Assembly: GCA_937927415.1 (NCBI GenBank)
Contig: CALBDS010000048.1
Span: 5,046-69,045 of the forward strand
Length of the DNA: 64,000 nt
Direction: 5' to 3'
Source: an uncultured Rhodospirillaceae bacterium
GTDB lineage: Bacteria > Pseudomonadota > Alphaproteobacteria > Azospirillales > Azospirillaceae
Shown here piece by piece: positions 41,226 to 50,292 of this stretch. A program made the position numbers and the translations under genes. The notes beneath the pieces were generated by a model. The model was given only the letters and a program-made list of their open reading frames with translations, did not search any database and was not told the origin of the DNA. Position 1 is the first letter of the stretch. Each line of letters opens with the position of its first letter.

Positions 41226-44039
41226 TCACTCTGCCGGCGGCAGGCAGAGCGACGGCGGCATCGCCACCGCCCCCCCGTCGCCGGTCCCCGGCGGGAAGGT
41301 GCAGCGGTTCTTGCCGGTGGCCTTGGCGTGGTACATGGCGGCGTCGGCGGCTTCGACCATGCCGTCGGCGGAATTGCCGTCGGCGGAGAACAGCGCCATG
41401 CCGACGCTGACGGTGACCGCCCCTTCCTCCTGCTCCTCCTGCCCGTTGCGCACCACCGCCAGGGCGATGGGGTGGCTGAGGGCGTCCACGATCTTCTGCG
41501 CCACCATGCGGGTGGCGGCGCGGTCCTGGGCGTCGGCCAGGATGACGACGAATTCGTCGCCCCCCACCCGCGCCACGGTGTCGGAGCCGCGCACGCAGGC
41601 CAAGAGCCGGTTGGCGGTTTCCTGTAGCACCTGATCGCCGGCCCCATGGCCCCAGCGGTCGTTGATGGGCTTGAACCCGTCCAGGTCCAGATAAAGCAGC
41701 GCGAACCGCCCGCCGGTCCGCTGGGCACGGCCCACCGCCTGGGACAGGCGGTCGGCGAACAGCAGCCGGTTGGGCAGGCCGGTCAGGGCGTCGTAGTTCG
41801 CCAGCTTCCAGTTGCGGTCCTCGTCCTCCTTGCGGGTGGTGATGTCGTGCATCACCGCCACGTAATGGGTGGCGGGGCCGCTGCCGGTGCGGATGGGCGT
41901 GACCGAGGTGGAGGATACGAACGCTTCCCCCGACCGCCGCCGCAGCCACAGGTCGCCGGACCAGAAGCCGCTGCGCTCCACCTCTTCCCACACCTGACCG
42001 TAGAGAGGGCTGTCCTGATGCCCCGATTCCAAAATGGTCGGGGGCTGACCCAGGGCATCGTCGGCGGAAAAGCCGGTGATCCCGGTGAAGGCGGGGTTGA
42101 CCTGTTGGATCCGGTGGTCGAGGGACAGGACCATCACCCCGTCGCGCACCGAATCCAGAATGGCGGCGGCCAGCTTCTGCGCCTCCTGCCCCTTTTTCAC
42201 GGCATCGATGTTCTGGCACCCCACCAGCATGGCAAGGTCGCCGCCGTACAGGAAGCGGGCCGCCGACAGCATGGCCCACCAGATGGAGCCGTCGGGGCGC
42301 ATCATCCGCATTTCGAACCCACGGATGTTGCCGCTGGCCCGCACCGCCGCCAGCAGGGTGCGGCCGTCCTCGGGGTTGGCGATGTAGGGGAAGAAGTTGT
42401 GGCCGCTCAGGCTGCGGGCCGCGCCGGTGTCGCCCGCGGCGGCATCCACGGCGGCACCGTCGCCGCACAGGCCGAACAGGTTGGCCGCACTGCGGTTGGC
42501 CTGTACCACCATGCCGTCCTCCAGCCGCACCACCGCCATGGCGATGGGGGCGGCGGCGAAGATCTGCTCCAGCCGCACCTGGGTCGCCTGCATCTGGTCC
42601 TGCTGGTGGGTCTGGCTGGTGATGTCGCTCATCAGGGCGAAGGAATGCAGCCGCCCGCTGGCCGGATCGGTGGCGGTGGACGCATGGACGCGCAGATGGA
42701 CCCGCCCGCCGCTGCCCTTGCGCAGGATGGCATCATAGCAACGCTGATCCCCCTCCACGCGGGATGTCAGGTGGTGGGCCACCAGCGGGCGGCTGGAATT
42801 GGTCGCCAGATCCAGCAGCGGTATGCCCACCAGATCCCCCCGCCCCCGTTCGAGCGTCCGGCACAGGGCGTCATTGACGTCGATGATGCGGCCGTCGCTG
42901 TCCACCTCCATATAGCCTTCGGCGGTGGAGGCGATGAAACGGCGGTATTTCGCTTCGCTGAGCGATTGGGCGGTGGCGGCGTGCCGGGCCTCCGTCCGTG
43001 CCGCCTGCTGCCCGGCCACCACCAGCGACAGGCAGGCCCACACCAGAACGCTCAGCCCGATGCCCCCCAGCAGAACCAGATCCGCGTCCGACCGGGACTG
43101 AATCGACGGACCGGACGGCCCGCCGGCAAAGCGCGCCTCCCACACCCGTTCACCGATGTGCAGCGTGATGGCGCGGGAAAACCGCGGCAGGCTGCCGTTT
43201 CCACCCACAAAGCCCCGGCGTTCATAAATCACGCTGCCCGACGCCCCATCGGTCACGTCGGTCAGGGTGATGTCGATGCCCTGCTGTTCCACCAGCAGCG
43301 AATCCAGCAGCGCCCCCATGCGGATGGCCGCCACCACCCAGCCGGCCAGGGCGTTGCGCCGCTCCTCCACTGTGGCGGGGATGGAACCACCACGATAGAT
43401 TGCAGCCATCATCACCACGTCGCTGCCGCTGGCGCCGGGCGTCAGAAGGGTCAGACGGCGGCTCAGCGCCACCTGCCCGCTGTCGCGCGCCTGATCCGCC
43501 GTCTGGCGCCGCAGGGAATCGGTGGCAAGGTCATAGCCGATGATGCTGGTCGCCGCGACGGGGTAGGCCTGAACCACCACATAGGCCGGTCCCCCCGAAA
43601 CGGCCGCCTCCCCGACAGTCACGGGCGTGATGTGAAAATCCGGCCGGTTGACCCGGCGCGCCACGGTAAAGGCGTCGATGTCCGCCGCGGCCACATGCAC
43701 CGCCATCCCGAAACCGCCGATGCCCGGATAGCGCCGCCGCACATCCTCCGCCGCCACGAAGCGGCGCAGGGTATCCTCCCCCGCCGGGCCGACGTCGGGC
43801 AAAGCCGCGCGCGCGCCCGCGACCAGTTCCTCGTACCGGGCCAGCCGTTCCTGCACCGCGTTGCCCAGCACCGCCACCTGCTGATCGAAGACCATCTGGT
43901 TCAGGGCGTCGTCTTCCGCCACCTTGTACCGCCACGCAATCACGGCCGTCAGCAGTCCAACGGCAAAGATAACCAAGGGTATCCGGTCGCTGATCCGTCT
44001 GAAGCAGGTAAGAAGAAGGCCATCATATTGCTTCAGCAT
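41226..44039 (-). CDS. CHASE-PAS-GGDEF diguanylate cyclase
   Basis: About 937 residues from the ATG at 44039, preceded 5 bases away by GGAGG. Membrane segment 1 (PLVIFAVGLLTAVIAW), a CHASE-like periplasmic domain (YPGIGGFGMAVHV), and membrane segment 2 (LVLLGGIGLSVLVWACLSLV) are followed by three PAS domains and a C-terminal GGDEF domain. The active site is intact (VARVGGDEFVVIL) and the inhibitory RxxD site (RGSD) lies five residues before it, so it should make cyclic di-GMP with product inhibition. There is no EAL domain. The CHASE ligand is unknown. Confidence 0.93.
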   Translation of the reverse strand: MLKQYDGLLLTCFRRISDRIPLVIFAVGLLTAVIAWRYKVAEDDALNQMVFDQQVAVLGNAVQERLARYEELVAGARAALPDVGPAGEDTLRRFVAAEDVRRRYPGIGGFGMAVHVAAADIDAFTVARRVNRPDFHITPVTVGEAAVSGGPAYVVVQAYPVAATSIIGYDLATDSLRRQTADQARDSGQVALSRRLTLLTPGASGSDVVMMAAIYRGGSIPATVEERRNALAGWVVAAIRMGALLDSLLVEQQGIDITLTDVTDGASGSVIYERRGFVGGNGSLPRFSRAITLHIGERVWEARFAGGPSGPSIQSRSDADLVLLGGIGLSVLVWACLSLVVAGQQAARTEARHAATAQSLSEAKYRRFIASTAEGYMEVDSDGRIIDVNDALCRTLERGRGDLVGIPLLDLATNSSRPLVAHHLTSRVEGDQRCYDAILRKGSGGRVHLRVHASTATDPASGRLHSFALMSDITSQTHQQDQMQATQVRLEQIFAAAPIAMAVVRLEDGMVVQANRSAANLFGLCGDGAAVDAAAGDTGAARSLSGHNFFPYIANPEDGRTLLAAVRASGNIRGFEMRMMRPDGSIWWAMLSAARFLYGGDLAMLVGCQNIDAVKKGQEAQKLAAAILDSVRDGVMVLSLDHRIQQVNPAFTGITGFSADDALGQPPTILESGHQDSPLYGQVWEEVERSGFWSGDLWLRRRSGEAFVSSTSVTPIRTGSGPATHYVAVMHDITTRKEDEDRNWKLANYDALTGLPNRLLFADRLSQAVGRAQRTGGRFALLYLDLDGFKPINDRWGHGAGDQVLQETANRLLACVRGSDTVARVGGDEFVVILADAQDRAATRMVAQKIVDALSHPIALAVVRNGQEEQEEGAVTVSVGMALFSADGNSADGMVEAADAAMYHAKATGKNRCTFPPGTGDGGAVAMPPSLCLPPAE

Positions 44040-44327
44040 GACAACCTCCAATGATGCAGCGCAACATAGCGGTGGCGTCCAGGCAGCAATATCTTAGGAA
44101 TTATTGTACGATCATCGCCGTATGCATTCAAAATATTTCCTATGCGACATAAGGATTGCTTCCGACAATCAACAAATAGGAAAAGAGGTGCTTTTCTCGC
44201 CATCTCAAAGAAACATCGTTTCTCGCAAGCGCCCAATAGGGTCATCATCGACCCGTGTGACGTTATGCTGGTTATCATGGTACCTTGATATCTGTCACGT
44301 GCCCGGCATATCCGCCCTTTAACCCCC
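44040..44327. other. AT-richer intergenic region between the cyclase and S4 genes
   Basis: About 290 bases with raised A+T content. It must hold the promoters of the divergent diguanylate cyclase and S4 genes. I see no convincing gene; a 72-codon open frame on the plus strand has a poor start context and no recognisable features. Confidence 0.4.
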
Positions 44328-44801
44328 ATGACCCCGAAACGCATGACCCCGACCAGCACAGATGACGGCCACGATGAGGACAGCCCCGGTCCTGAAACGG
44401 GAGCCGGGCGCCTGCGCATCGACAAATGGCTGTGGTTCGCCCGCTTCTTCAAAACCCGCAGCCTGGCGGCCAAGGTGTGCGCCAGCGGGGTGGTGCGGAT
44501 GTCCGGCACGCCCATCGCCAAGGCCCACGCGGCGGTCAAGCCCGGCGACGTGCTGACCTTTCCCCAGGGGCGGCACATCCGGGTGGTGCGGGTGACGGCG
44601 CTGGGAACCCGCCGCGGCCCGGCGGAGGAGGCGCGCACGCTTTACGAGGATCTGGCCCCACCGGCTGCGGAAACCGCCATGGATTCGCCCCATCGGGTGC
44701 CCGGCCACCATCCGGCGGCGTCCGGTCCCCGCCCGGTCAAGCGGGACCGGCGGGTGTTGGACCGGCTGATGGGGCGGGACGGGACGGAGGAGAACGGCTG
44801 A
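44328..44801 (+). CDS. S4-domain RNA-binding protein (Hsp15-like)
   Basis: 157 residues, or 152 from the ATG at 44343; the ribosome site is unclear for both. The S4 domain (about 28-95) is RIDKWLWFARFFKTRSLAAK, CASGVVRMSG and KPGDVLTFPQ. It matches the HslR/Hsp15 group, which rescues stalled 50S subunits with bound peptidyl-tRNA. The C-terminal extension is basic, VKRDRRVLDRLMGRD, as in many alphaproteobacterial members. Confidence 0.87.
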   Translation: MTPKRMTPTSTDDGHDEDSPGPETGAGRLRIDKWLWFARFFKTRSLAAKVCASGVVRMSGTPIAKAHAAVKPGDVLTFPQGRHIRVVRVTALGTRRGPAEEARTLYEDLAPPAAETAMDSPHRVPGHHPAASGPRPVKRDRRVLDRLMGRDGTEENG

Positions 44802-44895
44802 CATCAAACGCACGGATCGCTTGCGCGTTCCGGATGGCCGCCCCATGGTCTAAGCCATCCGGCAGCGACGGCTGCGCTTGGGGGAACCACGTTTC

Positions 44896-45630
44896 ATGCC
44901 CGACATCCTTCTCGATCCCAACACCTGGGCCAGCCTGCTGACCCTGACGGCGCTGGAAATCGTTCTTGGCATCGACAACATCATCTTCATTTCGATCATG
45001 GCGGCCAAGCTGCCGCCGCATCAGCAAAAAACCGCGCGGCAGGTCGGGCTGGCCCTGGCGCTGCTCACGCGGCTGGCGCTGCTGGCGTCCATCGCCTGGG
45101 TCGCCACCCTGACCGAACCGCTGCTCAGCCTGGGCGGGCTGACGCTGTCGGGCCGCGACCTGATCCTGATCGGCGGTGGCCTGTTCCTGCTGGCCAAGGG
45201 CACCATGGAAATCCACCATTCGGTGGAAGGTCACGACGACGGCGGCCCCTCGGCCAAGCCGGCATCCTTCATGGGGGTGGTGGCGCAGATCATGGTGCTG
45301 GACATCGTGTTCTCGCTGGACAGCGTGATCACCGCGGTGGGCATGTCGCAGCACCTGGAAATCATGGTGACGGCGGTCATCATCGCCGTGGGCGTGATGC
45401 TGTTCGCGTCCGGACCGGTGGGCGATTTCGTCAACCGCCACCCGACGGTGAAGATGCTGGCCCTGTCGTTCCTGCTGCTGGTGGGCGTGGCGCTGACCGC
45501 CGACGGCATGGGGTTCCACATCCCCAAGGGCTATCTGTATTTCGCCATCGCCTTCTCCACGCTGGTGGAGGCGCTGAACCTGCTGGCCGCGTCCCGGCGC
45601 AAAAAGGCCCGCGCGAACGCGGGCCACTGA
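44896..45630 (+). CDS. TerC-family membrane protein
   Basis: 244 residues with about seven membrane helices. Family motifs are TALEIVLGIDNIIFISIMAA near the N-terminus and VLDIVFSLDSVITAVGMSQH in the second half, both with the membrane-embedded Asp-rich signature of TerC/YgdQ/Alx proteins. Some members export manganese or act with secreted metalloenzymes. The ATG at 44896 is used because it starts the conserved sequence MPDILLDPNTWASLLTLTAL. Confidence 0.92.
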   Translation: MPDILLDPNTWASLLTLTALEIVLGIDNIIFISIMAAKLPPHQQKTARQVGLALALLTRLALLASIAWVATLTEPLLSLGGLTLSGRDLILIGGGLFLLAKGTMEIHHSVEGHDDGGPSAKPASFMGVVAQIMVLDIVFSLDSVITAVGMSQHLEIMVTAVIIAVGVMLFASGPVGDFVNRHPTVKMLALSFLLLVGVALTADGMGFHIPKGYLYFAIAFSTLVEALNLLAASRRKKARANAGH

Positions 45631-45661
45631 TGCCGGACTGAAGCCGGATAAGGGGAAACGG

Positions 45662-45868
45662 TTATTTCGTCGCCGCCTTGCGCAGAACGGTCACCGTTTC
45701 CCCACCGATTCCCCAGTTGTCGGTGTCCACCTCGTCGATCACCACGACGGTGGTCTTGGGGTTCTTGCCCAGCACATCGACCAGAAGCTGGGTGGCACCC
45801 TGGATCAGGGCGGCTTTCTGCTCGGGCGTGGCGCCTTCGCGGGTGATCTTGATGTTCACGTACGGCAT
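45662..45868 (-). CDS. 4-oxalocrotonate tautomerase-like protein
   Basis: 68 residues. MPYVNIKITREGATPEQKAA starts with the catalytic Pro (after Met removal) of the tautomerase superfamily. TTVVVIDEVDTDNWGIGGE matches the second half of small 4-OT monomers, which assemble as hexamers. It is the last gene of a pair with the MFS transporter, overlapping it by 13 bases. The true substrate may be unrelated to oxalocrotonate. Confidence 0.9.
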   Translation of the reverse strand: MPYVNIKITREGATPEQKAALIQGATQLLVDVLGKNPKTTVVVIDEVDTDNWGIGGETVTVLRKAATK

Positions 45869-47046
45869 GGGACCGTCTCCGTCAGGGGGGAAGAAACGCG
45901 GCGGCGGGACAGGATCCAGCCCGCCGCCAGCAGCGCCGCCGCGGCCAGGACCGCCACCGCGGCCCCCGTCAGTGCGGCGGTGTAGGAACCCGTGCGCGCC
46001 ACCGCCATGCCCGCCGGCAGCGGTGCGATGATCTGGCCCAGCCCATAGACCGCGGTCAGCGTGCCGACCACACGCCCCGCCGATCCGGCCGACAGTTGCC
46101 GGCCCAGGGTGAAGGACAGCGACACGATGCCAATGAAGGTGCCGCCGAACAGGGCCGCCGACAGCACCCCCGGCACCGGCCCGCCCAGCAGCGGCAGCAC
46201 GATCCCCCCGGCCTGGGCCAGATGGGCGGCCAGCAGCGCCGGCCACAGGCCGATGCGGCGGCCCAGCATGCCCCAGAACAGCCCCGACCCCATGCCGGCC
46301 AGCCCACCCACCATCCACGCCATCGCCCCGACTCCGGCGGTGTCCGGCGTCTGCTTCAGCAGCGCCACCAGGAAGGTGCCGGTGACGATGTAGCCGCCGC
46401 CCTCAAGGAAATAGGCGGCCGTCAGCAGGATCAGCGGCAGCGAGAACGCCGCCCCTCCCGCCGCCGCCACCGCGGCCGGGGCGGGGGCCGAAGCCGTCGT
46501 GTGGTCGCGCACCGCCCGCCAGGGCAGGATCGCCAGAGCGCCGGCGATGGCGCCCAGCGCCAGCCAGCAGCCGTTCCAGCCCAGCGCCGGTTCGGCCAGC
46601 CCGACGAACAGCCCCGATCCGGCGATGCCGGCGCCGATGCCGGTGTAGATCCACGCGGCCTGCGATTCCCGCCCGGCGCGGGTCAGGGCGTCCAGCACCA
46701 TGGCAATGCCCAGGATGAACACGCCGGCGCTGGCGATGCCGGAGATCAGGCGCAGCACGGCCCAGGCGGTGCGGTCGTCGGTCAGCCCCATGGCGCCGGT
46801 GCTGAGCACGCTGGCCGCCAGCGACAGCCGGAACATCCACCCGCGCACCGCCCCGTGGGGAACGCGCGTGACCGCCACCGCGCCCAGGAAATAGCCCAGA
46901 TAATTGAGGGAGGCGAGAAACCCCGCCCCGTCGCCGCCCAGGCCGGTCGCCGTCTGCATGGCCGGCAGCAGGGGCGTATAGGCGAACCGCCCCACCCCCA
47001 TGGCCAGCGCCAGCATCGCAACACCCCCCGCCAACACCGGGACCAT
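45856..47046 (-). CDS. MFS transporter, YbfB/YjiJ-like
   Basis: 396 residues with 12 predicted membrane helices. ALAMGVGRFAYTPLLPAMQ near the N-terminus and the SLNYLGYFLGAV element are typical of the YbfB/YjiJ group of the major facilitator superfamily. The ATG at 47046 is supported by GGAGG in front. It is divergent from the LysR gene and overlaps the downstream tautomerase, forming one regulated unit. It probably exports or imports a small organic compound. Confidence 0.9.
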   Translation of the reverse strand: MVPVLAGGVAMLALAMGVGRFAYTPLLPAMQTATGLGGDGAGFLASLNYLGYFLGAVAVTRVPHGAVRGWMFRLSLAASVLSTGAMGLTDDRTAWAVLRLISGIASAGVFILGIAMVLDALTRAGRESQAAWIYTGIGAGIAGSGLFVGLAEPALGWNGCWLALGAIAGALAILPWRAVRDHTTASAPAPAAVAAAGGAAFSLPLILLTAAYFLEGGGYIVTGTFLVALLKQTPDTAGVGAMAWMVGGLAGMGSGLFWGMLGRRIGLWPALLAAHLAQAGGIVLPLLGGPVPGVLSAALFGGTFIGIVSLSFTLGRQLSAGSAGRVVGTLTAVYGLGQIIAPLPAGMAVARTGSYTAALTGAAVAVLAAAALLAAGWILSRRRVSSPLTETVPCRT

Positions 47047-47134
47047 TGCGCCCTCCTTCTCTATTTTCTTCACAGCGTTGAATGGGGGAAGCATGGGTCA
47101 GCCCATGCTCCATTTCCAATGAATTGTTTCGATG

Positions 47135-47157
47135 GTATCATTCATCCAGAGTGATAC
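47135..47157. promoter_or_regulatory. Probable LysR operator between the MFS and LysR genes
   Basis: GTATCA-N11-TGATAC, a perfect inverted repeat with 6-base arms, lies in the 137-base divergent gap, 27 bases upstream of the LysR ATG and about 90 bases upstream of the MFS ATG. Position and symmetry suit a LysR-type regulator controlling both directions. Confidence 0.55.
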
Positions 47158-47183
47158 AGCCGGGATGATGGGGAGGGCGCATC

Positions 47184-48158
47184 ATGGATCTGGCCGGGCT
47201 GCGGGTGGTGCGGGCGGTGGCCGACACGGGCAGCGTCAGCCGGGCGGCGGACACGCTGAACTGTGTGCAGTCCAACGTCACCGCGCGGCTGAAGAAGCTG
47301 GAGGAGGATCTGGGCACGCCGCTGTTCCATCGCCCCAACCAGGGGGCGGTGCGGGGGGGCGGGCGCGGCATGGTGCCCACCGCCGCCGGGCGAGTGCTGG
47401 CCGATTACGCCGACCGCATCCTGCGGATGGTGGAACAGGCCCGCCATGCGGTGGACGAGGCGGCGGGCCGCGGCGGACGGCTGGCGGTGGGGTCGATGGA
47501 ATCCACCGCCGCGGTGCGGCTGCCGCCGCTGCTGGCCCGTTTCCACCGGGCGCACCCGCTGGTGGAGCTGACCATCGTGCCGGGCCATTCGGAAAACCTG
47601 CTGGCCGACGTGCTGGCCTATCGCCTGGACGGCGCCTTCGTCGGCAGCCCGGTGGTGCATCCCGATCTGGTGGCCGAACCGATGTTCGAGGAGGAAATGG
47701 TCCTGGCCGGTCCGGCAAGCTGGGGCGCGGGCGAGGGCTGGCCCGGCGGCACCGACACGCCCGAGTCGCCGCGGGTGCTGCTGGCCTTCGGGCGCGGGTG
47801 CTTCTACCGCGCGCGGGCGGAAGCGGCGCTGCGCCGGGCGGGCATGGTGCCGTTCCGGGTGATGGAGTTCGGCACGCTGGACGCCATTCTCGGCTGCACC
47901 GCCGCCGGCATGGGGATGACGGTGATGCCGCGGGCGGTTCTGGCGCGCGAGCCGTGGCGCGGGCTGCTGGCGGTGCGGCCGCTGCCCGCCGACCTGTCGG
48001 CCATGCCCACCTTGTTCGTGCGCCGGGCCGACGTTCCGGTGACGGGGGTTTTGAACGCCTTTCTGGCGCTGGTCGGCGGGACCGGCACCCCCGGCGGCGA
48101 TGAGGCAAGAGCGCCCACAAAACCGGCGGGGTTGCAGCCGGCGGAGGCAACATGCTAG
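47184..48158 (+). CDS. LysR-family transcriptional regulator
   Basis: 324 residues. An N-terminal winged helix-turn-helix, LRVVRAVADTGSVSRAADTL, is followed by CVQSNVTARLKKLEEDLGTP and the substrate-binding domain (RLAVGSMESTAAVRLPPLLA). A short insertion, RPNQGAVRGGGRG, in the HTH wing is unusual. Divergent from the MFS-tautomerase pair, which it probably controls through the palindrome at 47135. Confidence 0.92.
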   Translation: MDLAGLRVVRAVADTGSVSRAADTLNCVQSNVTARLKKLEEDLGTPLFHRPNQGAVRGGGRGMVPTAAGRVLADYADRILRMVEQARHAVDEAAGRGGRLAVGSMESTAAVRLPPLLARFHRAHPLVELTIVPGHSENLLADVLAYRLDGAFVGSPVVHPDLVAEPMFEEEMVLAGPASWGAGEGWPGGTDTPESPRVLLAFGRGCFYRARAEAALRRAGMVPFRVMEFGTLDAILGCTAAGMGMTVMPRAVLAREPWRGLLAVRPLPADLSAMPTLFVRRADVPVTGVLNAFLALVGGTGTPGGDEARAPTKPAGLQPAEATC

Positions 48159-48283
48159 GCAGGCCCGTGCGGTTGCCCGCGCCTCGACTCCGGTACGGTC
48201 CGGGCGGCTGACAGCGCGGCATGTGACCGGCCCCCCGAACGGCGGCCCCCAGCGGCCCCGGCCAGAACAGCGGAGAACGAACG

Positions 48284-48622
48284 ATGCCTTACGTCGTGAC
48301 CGACGGCTGCATCAAGTGCAAGTACACCGATTGCGTCGAGGTGTGCCCCGTGGATTGCTTCTACGAGGGCGCCAACATGCTGGTCATCAACCCCGACGAA
48401 TGCATCGACTGCGGCGTGTGCGAACCGGAATGCCCGGCCGAGGCGATCATCCCCGACACCCAGCCCGAAGCCGAACAGTGGCTGGAGCTGAACCGGGAAT
48501 ACTCCGGCAAGTGGACCAACCTGACCCGCAAGAAAGCGGCCCTGCCCGATGCCGACGCCTTCAAGGGCGTGCCCGGCAAGCTGGCCGACCTGGACCCCAC
48601 CCCCGGTCCCGGCAACGAGTGA
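48284..48622 (+). CDS. fdxA: Seven-iron ferredoxin FdxA
   Basis: 112 residues. The N-terminal half carries two cluster motifs: CIKCKYTDCVEVCP and CIDCGVCEPECP, the pattern of a [3Fe-4S]/[4Fe-4S] ferredoxin. The C-terminal extension KWTNLTRKKAALPDAD is typical of FdxA in alphaproteobacteria. It is a soluble low-potential electron carrier. The start follows GGAG. A hairpin terminator is present downstream. Confidence 0.96.
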   Translation: MPYVVTDGCIKCKYTDCVEVCPVDCFYEGANMLVINPDECIDCGVCEPECPAEAIIPDTQPEAEQWLELNREYSGKWTNLTRKKAALPDADAFKGVPGKLADLDPTPGPGNE

Positions 48623-48627
48623 CACGG

Positions 48628-48657
48628 CGGGGGTGCCGGACCTGTCCGGCGCCCCCG
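48628..48657 (+). terminator. Hairpin after fdxA
   Basis: A 12-base stem, CGGGGGTGCCGG (48628-48639) with CCGGCGCCCCCG (48646-48657), one G-T pair, and a 6-base loop. It is only followed by TTCC, so intrinsic termination is likely but less certain than elsewhere in the window. Confidence 0.55.
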
Positions 48658-49028
48658 TTCCGGCCGCCGGCCCGGCACCCAGCGGGCCGGCGTTGTCGTG
48701 TCCGCAGGGCCACGGCACGCGCTTTCATCATACCGCAGCCCGATGCTATGCGATTCCGGCGGGGCGGGTATCCTCTGCCGGGGCGTGAATCTCTCCGCCA
48801 CCGGCTGCCTTCCATTTGTAACTGGGCCGTAACATCGCTATAATGCGTGCGCGGGGACGGCCTCTGCGCCATTGCCGGCCCCCTTGTTGCGTTAAACCCT
48901 TATGACTGTCGGTTTCTGCCGAAGTGGATACCACCCCTTCGGTCGGGCCGCTACTGTCGGATGTCTTTCGCCCTGTTCCACCGGGGCGGTCAAAATGGCG
49001 TGATCGCGAGACGTGAGAGCCAAACAAG
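48658..49028 (+). promoter_or_regulatory. Intergenic region ahead of carD
   Basis: About 370 bases without a convincing gene. It should contain the carD promoter; a TAACATCGCTATAATGCG stretch at about 48829-48846 offers a good TATAAT -10 box. The weakly SD-like AGAGCCAAACAAG lies before the carD ATG. Confidence 0.45.
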
Positions 49029-49529
49029 ATGTCGAACAAGCTTGAGTTCGAAGCGGGTGACTTCGTTGTCTACCCGGCCCATGGCGTCGGAAGAGTTGAA
49101 GGGATTGAGACCCATTCCATCGCTGGCATGGAAGTCCAGCTTTACGCGATCACTTTCGAAAAAGAGCGCATGACGCTCAAGGTGCCGGTGCCCAAGGCCA
49201 AGAACGCCGGCCTGCGCCGTCTGTCCAGCAAGGACCGGATCAAGACCGCCCTGGAAACCCTGGAAGGGCGTTCGCGCATCCGCCGCACCATGTGGAGCCG
49301 CCGCGCCCAGGAATATGAAGCCAAGATCAATTCCGGCGATCCCGTCGCCATCGCCGAGGTGGTGCGCGATCTGTACCGCGGCACCGACCAGTCCGACCAG
49401 TCCTACAGCGAACGCCAGATCTATCAGTCGGCGCTGGAACGTCTGGCCCGTGAACTGGCCGCCGTCGAAAAGATCGACGAACTCAAGGCCACCGAACGGC
49501 TGGAACAAGTTCTGAAGAAGGCCGCCTGA
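49029..49529 (+). CDS. carD: CarD-family transcriptional regulator
   Basis: 166 residues. The N-terminal RNA-polymerase-interacting domain, FVVYPAHGVGRVEGIE, and the following ITFEKERMTLKVPVPKAKNA match CarD/CdnL. The C-terminal helical domain (RRTMWSRRAQEYEAKINSGD) binds DNA near the promoter -10. CarD stabilises open complexes, notably at rRNA promoters. A strong terminator follows. Confidence 0.95.
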   Translation: MSNKLEFEAGDFVVYPAHGVGRVEGIETHSIAGMEVQLYAITFEKERMTLKVPVPKAKNAGLRRLSSKDRIKTALETLEGRSRIRRTMWSRRAQEYEAKINSGDPVAIAEVVRDLYRGTDQSDQSYSERQIYQSALERLARELAAVEKIDELKATERLEQVLKKAA

Positions 49530-49560
49530 CCGGGCCGCTTCCGACGACGGTACGTTACGC

Positions 49561-49590
49561 GAAGGGGCGGTCCCAACGGGCCGCCCCTTC
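49561..49590. terminator. Bidirectional terminator between carD and the PIN gene
   Basis: GAAGGGGCGG (49561-49570) and CCGCCCCTTC (49581-49590), a 10-base perfect stem with a 10-base loop, located between the convergent carD and PIN-domain genes. The flanks lack a long T run on either side. Confidence 0.7.
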
Positions 49591-49596
49591 ACCGTT

Positions 49597-50130
49597 TCAG
49601 GCCGGCGGCTGTGCCCGGCACGCTTCGCCGACTCCCAGCAGGGTGGCGAAACGGTTGGGATGCAGGATCGGGGTCCGCCCCACCCGCCCCAGCGCCAGGA
49701 CCGCCTTGTCCTGGGTGACCAGGGCGTCGGCGTCCCCCGCCAGGGCCAGGGCGAGGAACTTGTCATCGGTGGCATCGCTGCACAGGCGCACCGCCGGGAC
49801 CGGCATGACCATCCGCGATTCCCGCCAGAGGGCATCAAGAAAATCCCGCCGCGCCTCGGCCGGGACATAGCGGTCGAATCCGGGGCGATTCATCACCTCC
49901 GCCAGTTCGCCCAGCGTCTCGGGCGACAGCAGCAACACGCCCTGCGCCCGTGCCGCCGCCACCACCGCGGCCATCAACACCCCGTGGTGCCGGTGTCTGG
50001 GGTGCCGGTGCCCGGCCACCGGCGGCAGGACCGCCGCCAGCAGCACATTGGTGTCCAGAACATAACGGGGGCGCGGAAGAGCGCCGGCCTTATCATTGTC
50101 CCGAACGATACCTATATTCCTGTCGTCCAT
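49597..50130 (-). CDS. PIN-domain protein without an adjacent antitoxin
   Basis: 177 residues. PIN features are YVLDTNVLLAAVLPP near residue 25, LSPETLGELAEVM, CSDATDDKFLALALAGDADA and LVTQDKAVLAL, giving the acidic metal site of a ribonuclease. It resembles the group with a toxin-antitoxin VapC-like fold. No antitoxin gene precedes it: the upstream sequence is a divergent promoter region. It may be a solitary toxin relic or a housekeeping nuclease. Confidence 0.85.
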   Translation of the reverse strand: MDDRNIGIVRDNDKAGALPRPRYVLDTNVLLAAVLPPVAGHRHPRHRHHGVLMAAVVAAARAQGVLLLSPETLGELAEVMNRPGFDRYVPAEARRDFLDALWRESRMVMPVPAVRLCSDATDDKFLALALAGDADALVTQDKAVLALGRVGRTPILHPNRFATLLGVGEACRAQPPA

Positions 50131-50292
50131 CGCATCACCATCCCGCTCCCGCGGGGAAGATCGGTTTTTGATAAATTTCGCGGCGAACTTACGGCAAATT
50201 TTACCTTGCCCTGCTGCGTAACATTCTTGTGACGATACACCCTATGGGGTAGAAGAAAGCGCCCGTTGCCGGTTGAACCAGGAATTTTCGGC

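Noticed and set aside
44104..44322. A 72-codon plus-strand frame before the S4 gene
   Set aside because: No ribosome site, no family features and composition like non-coding DNA.
45869..46318. A long N-terminal extension of the tautomerase in frame
   Set aside because: It overlaps the transporter gene in another frame, and tautomerases must start with Pro directly after Met, as at 45868.
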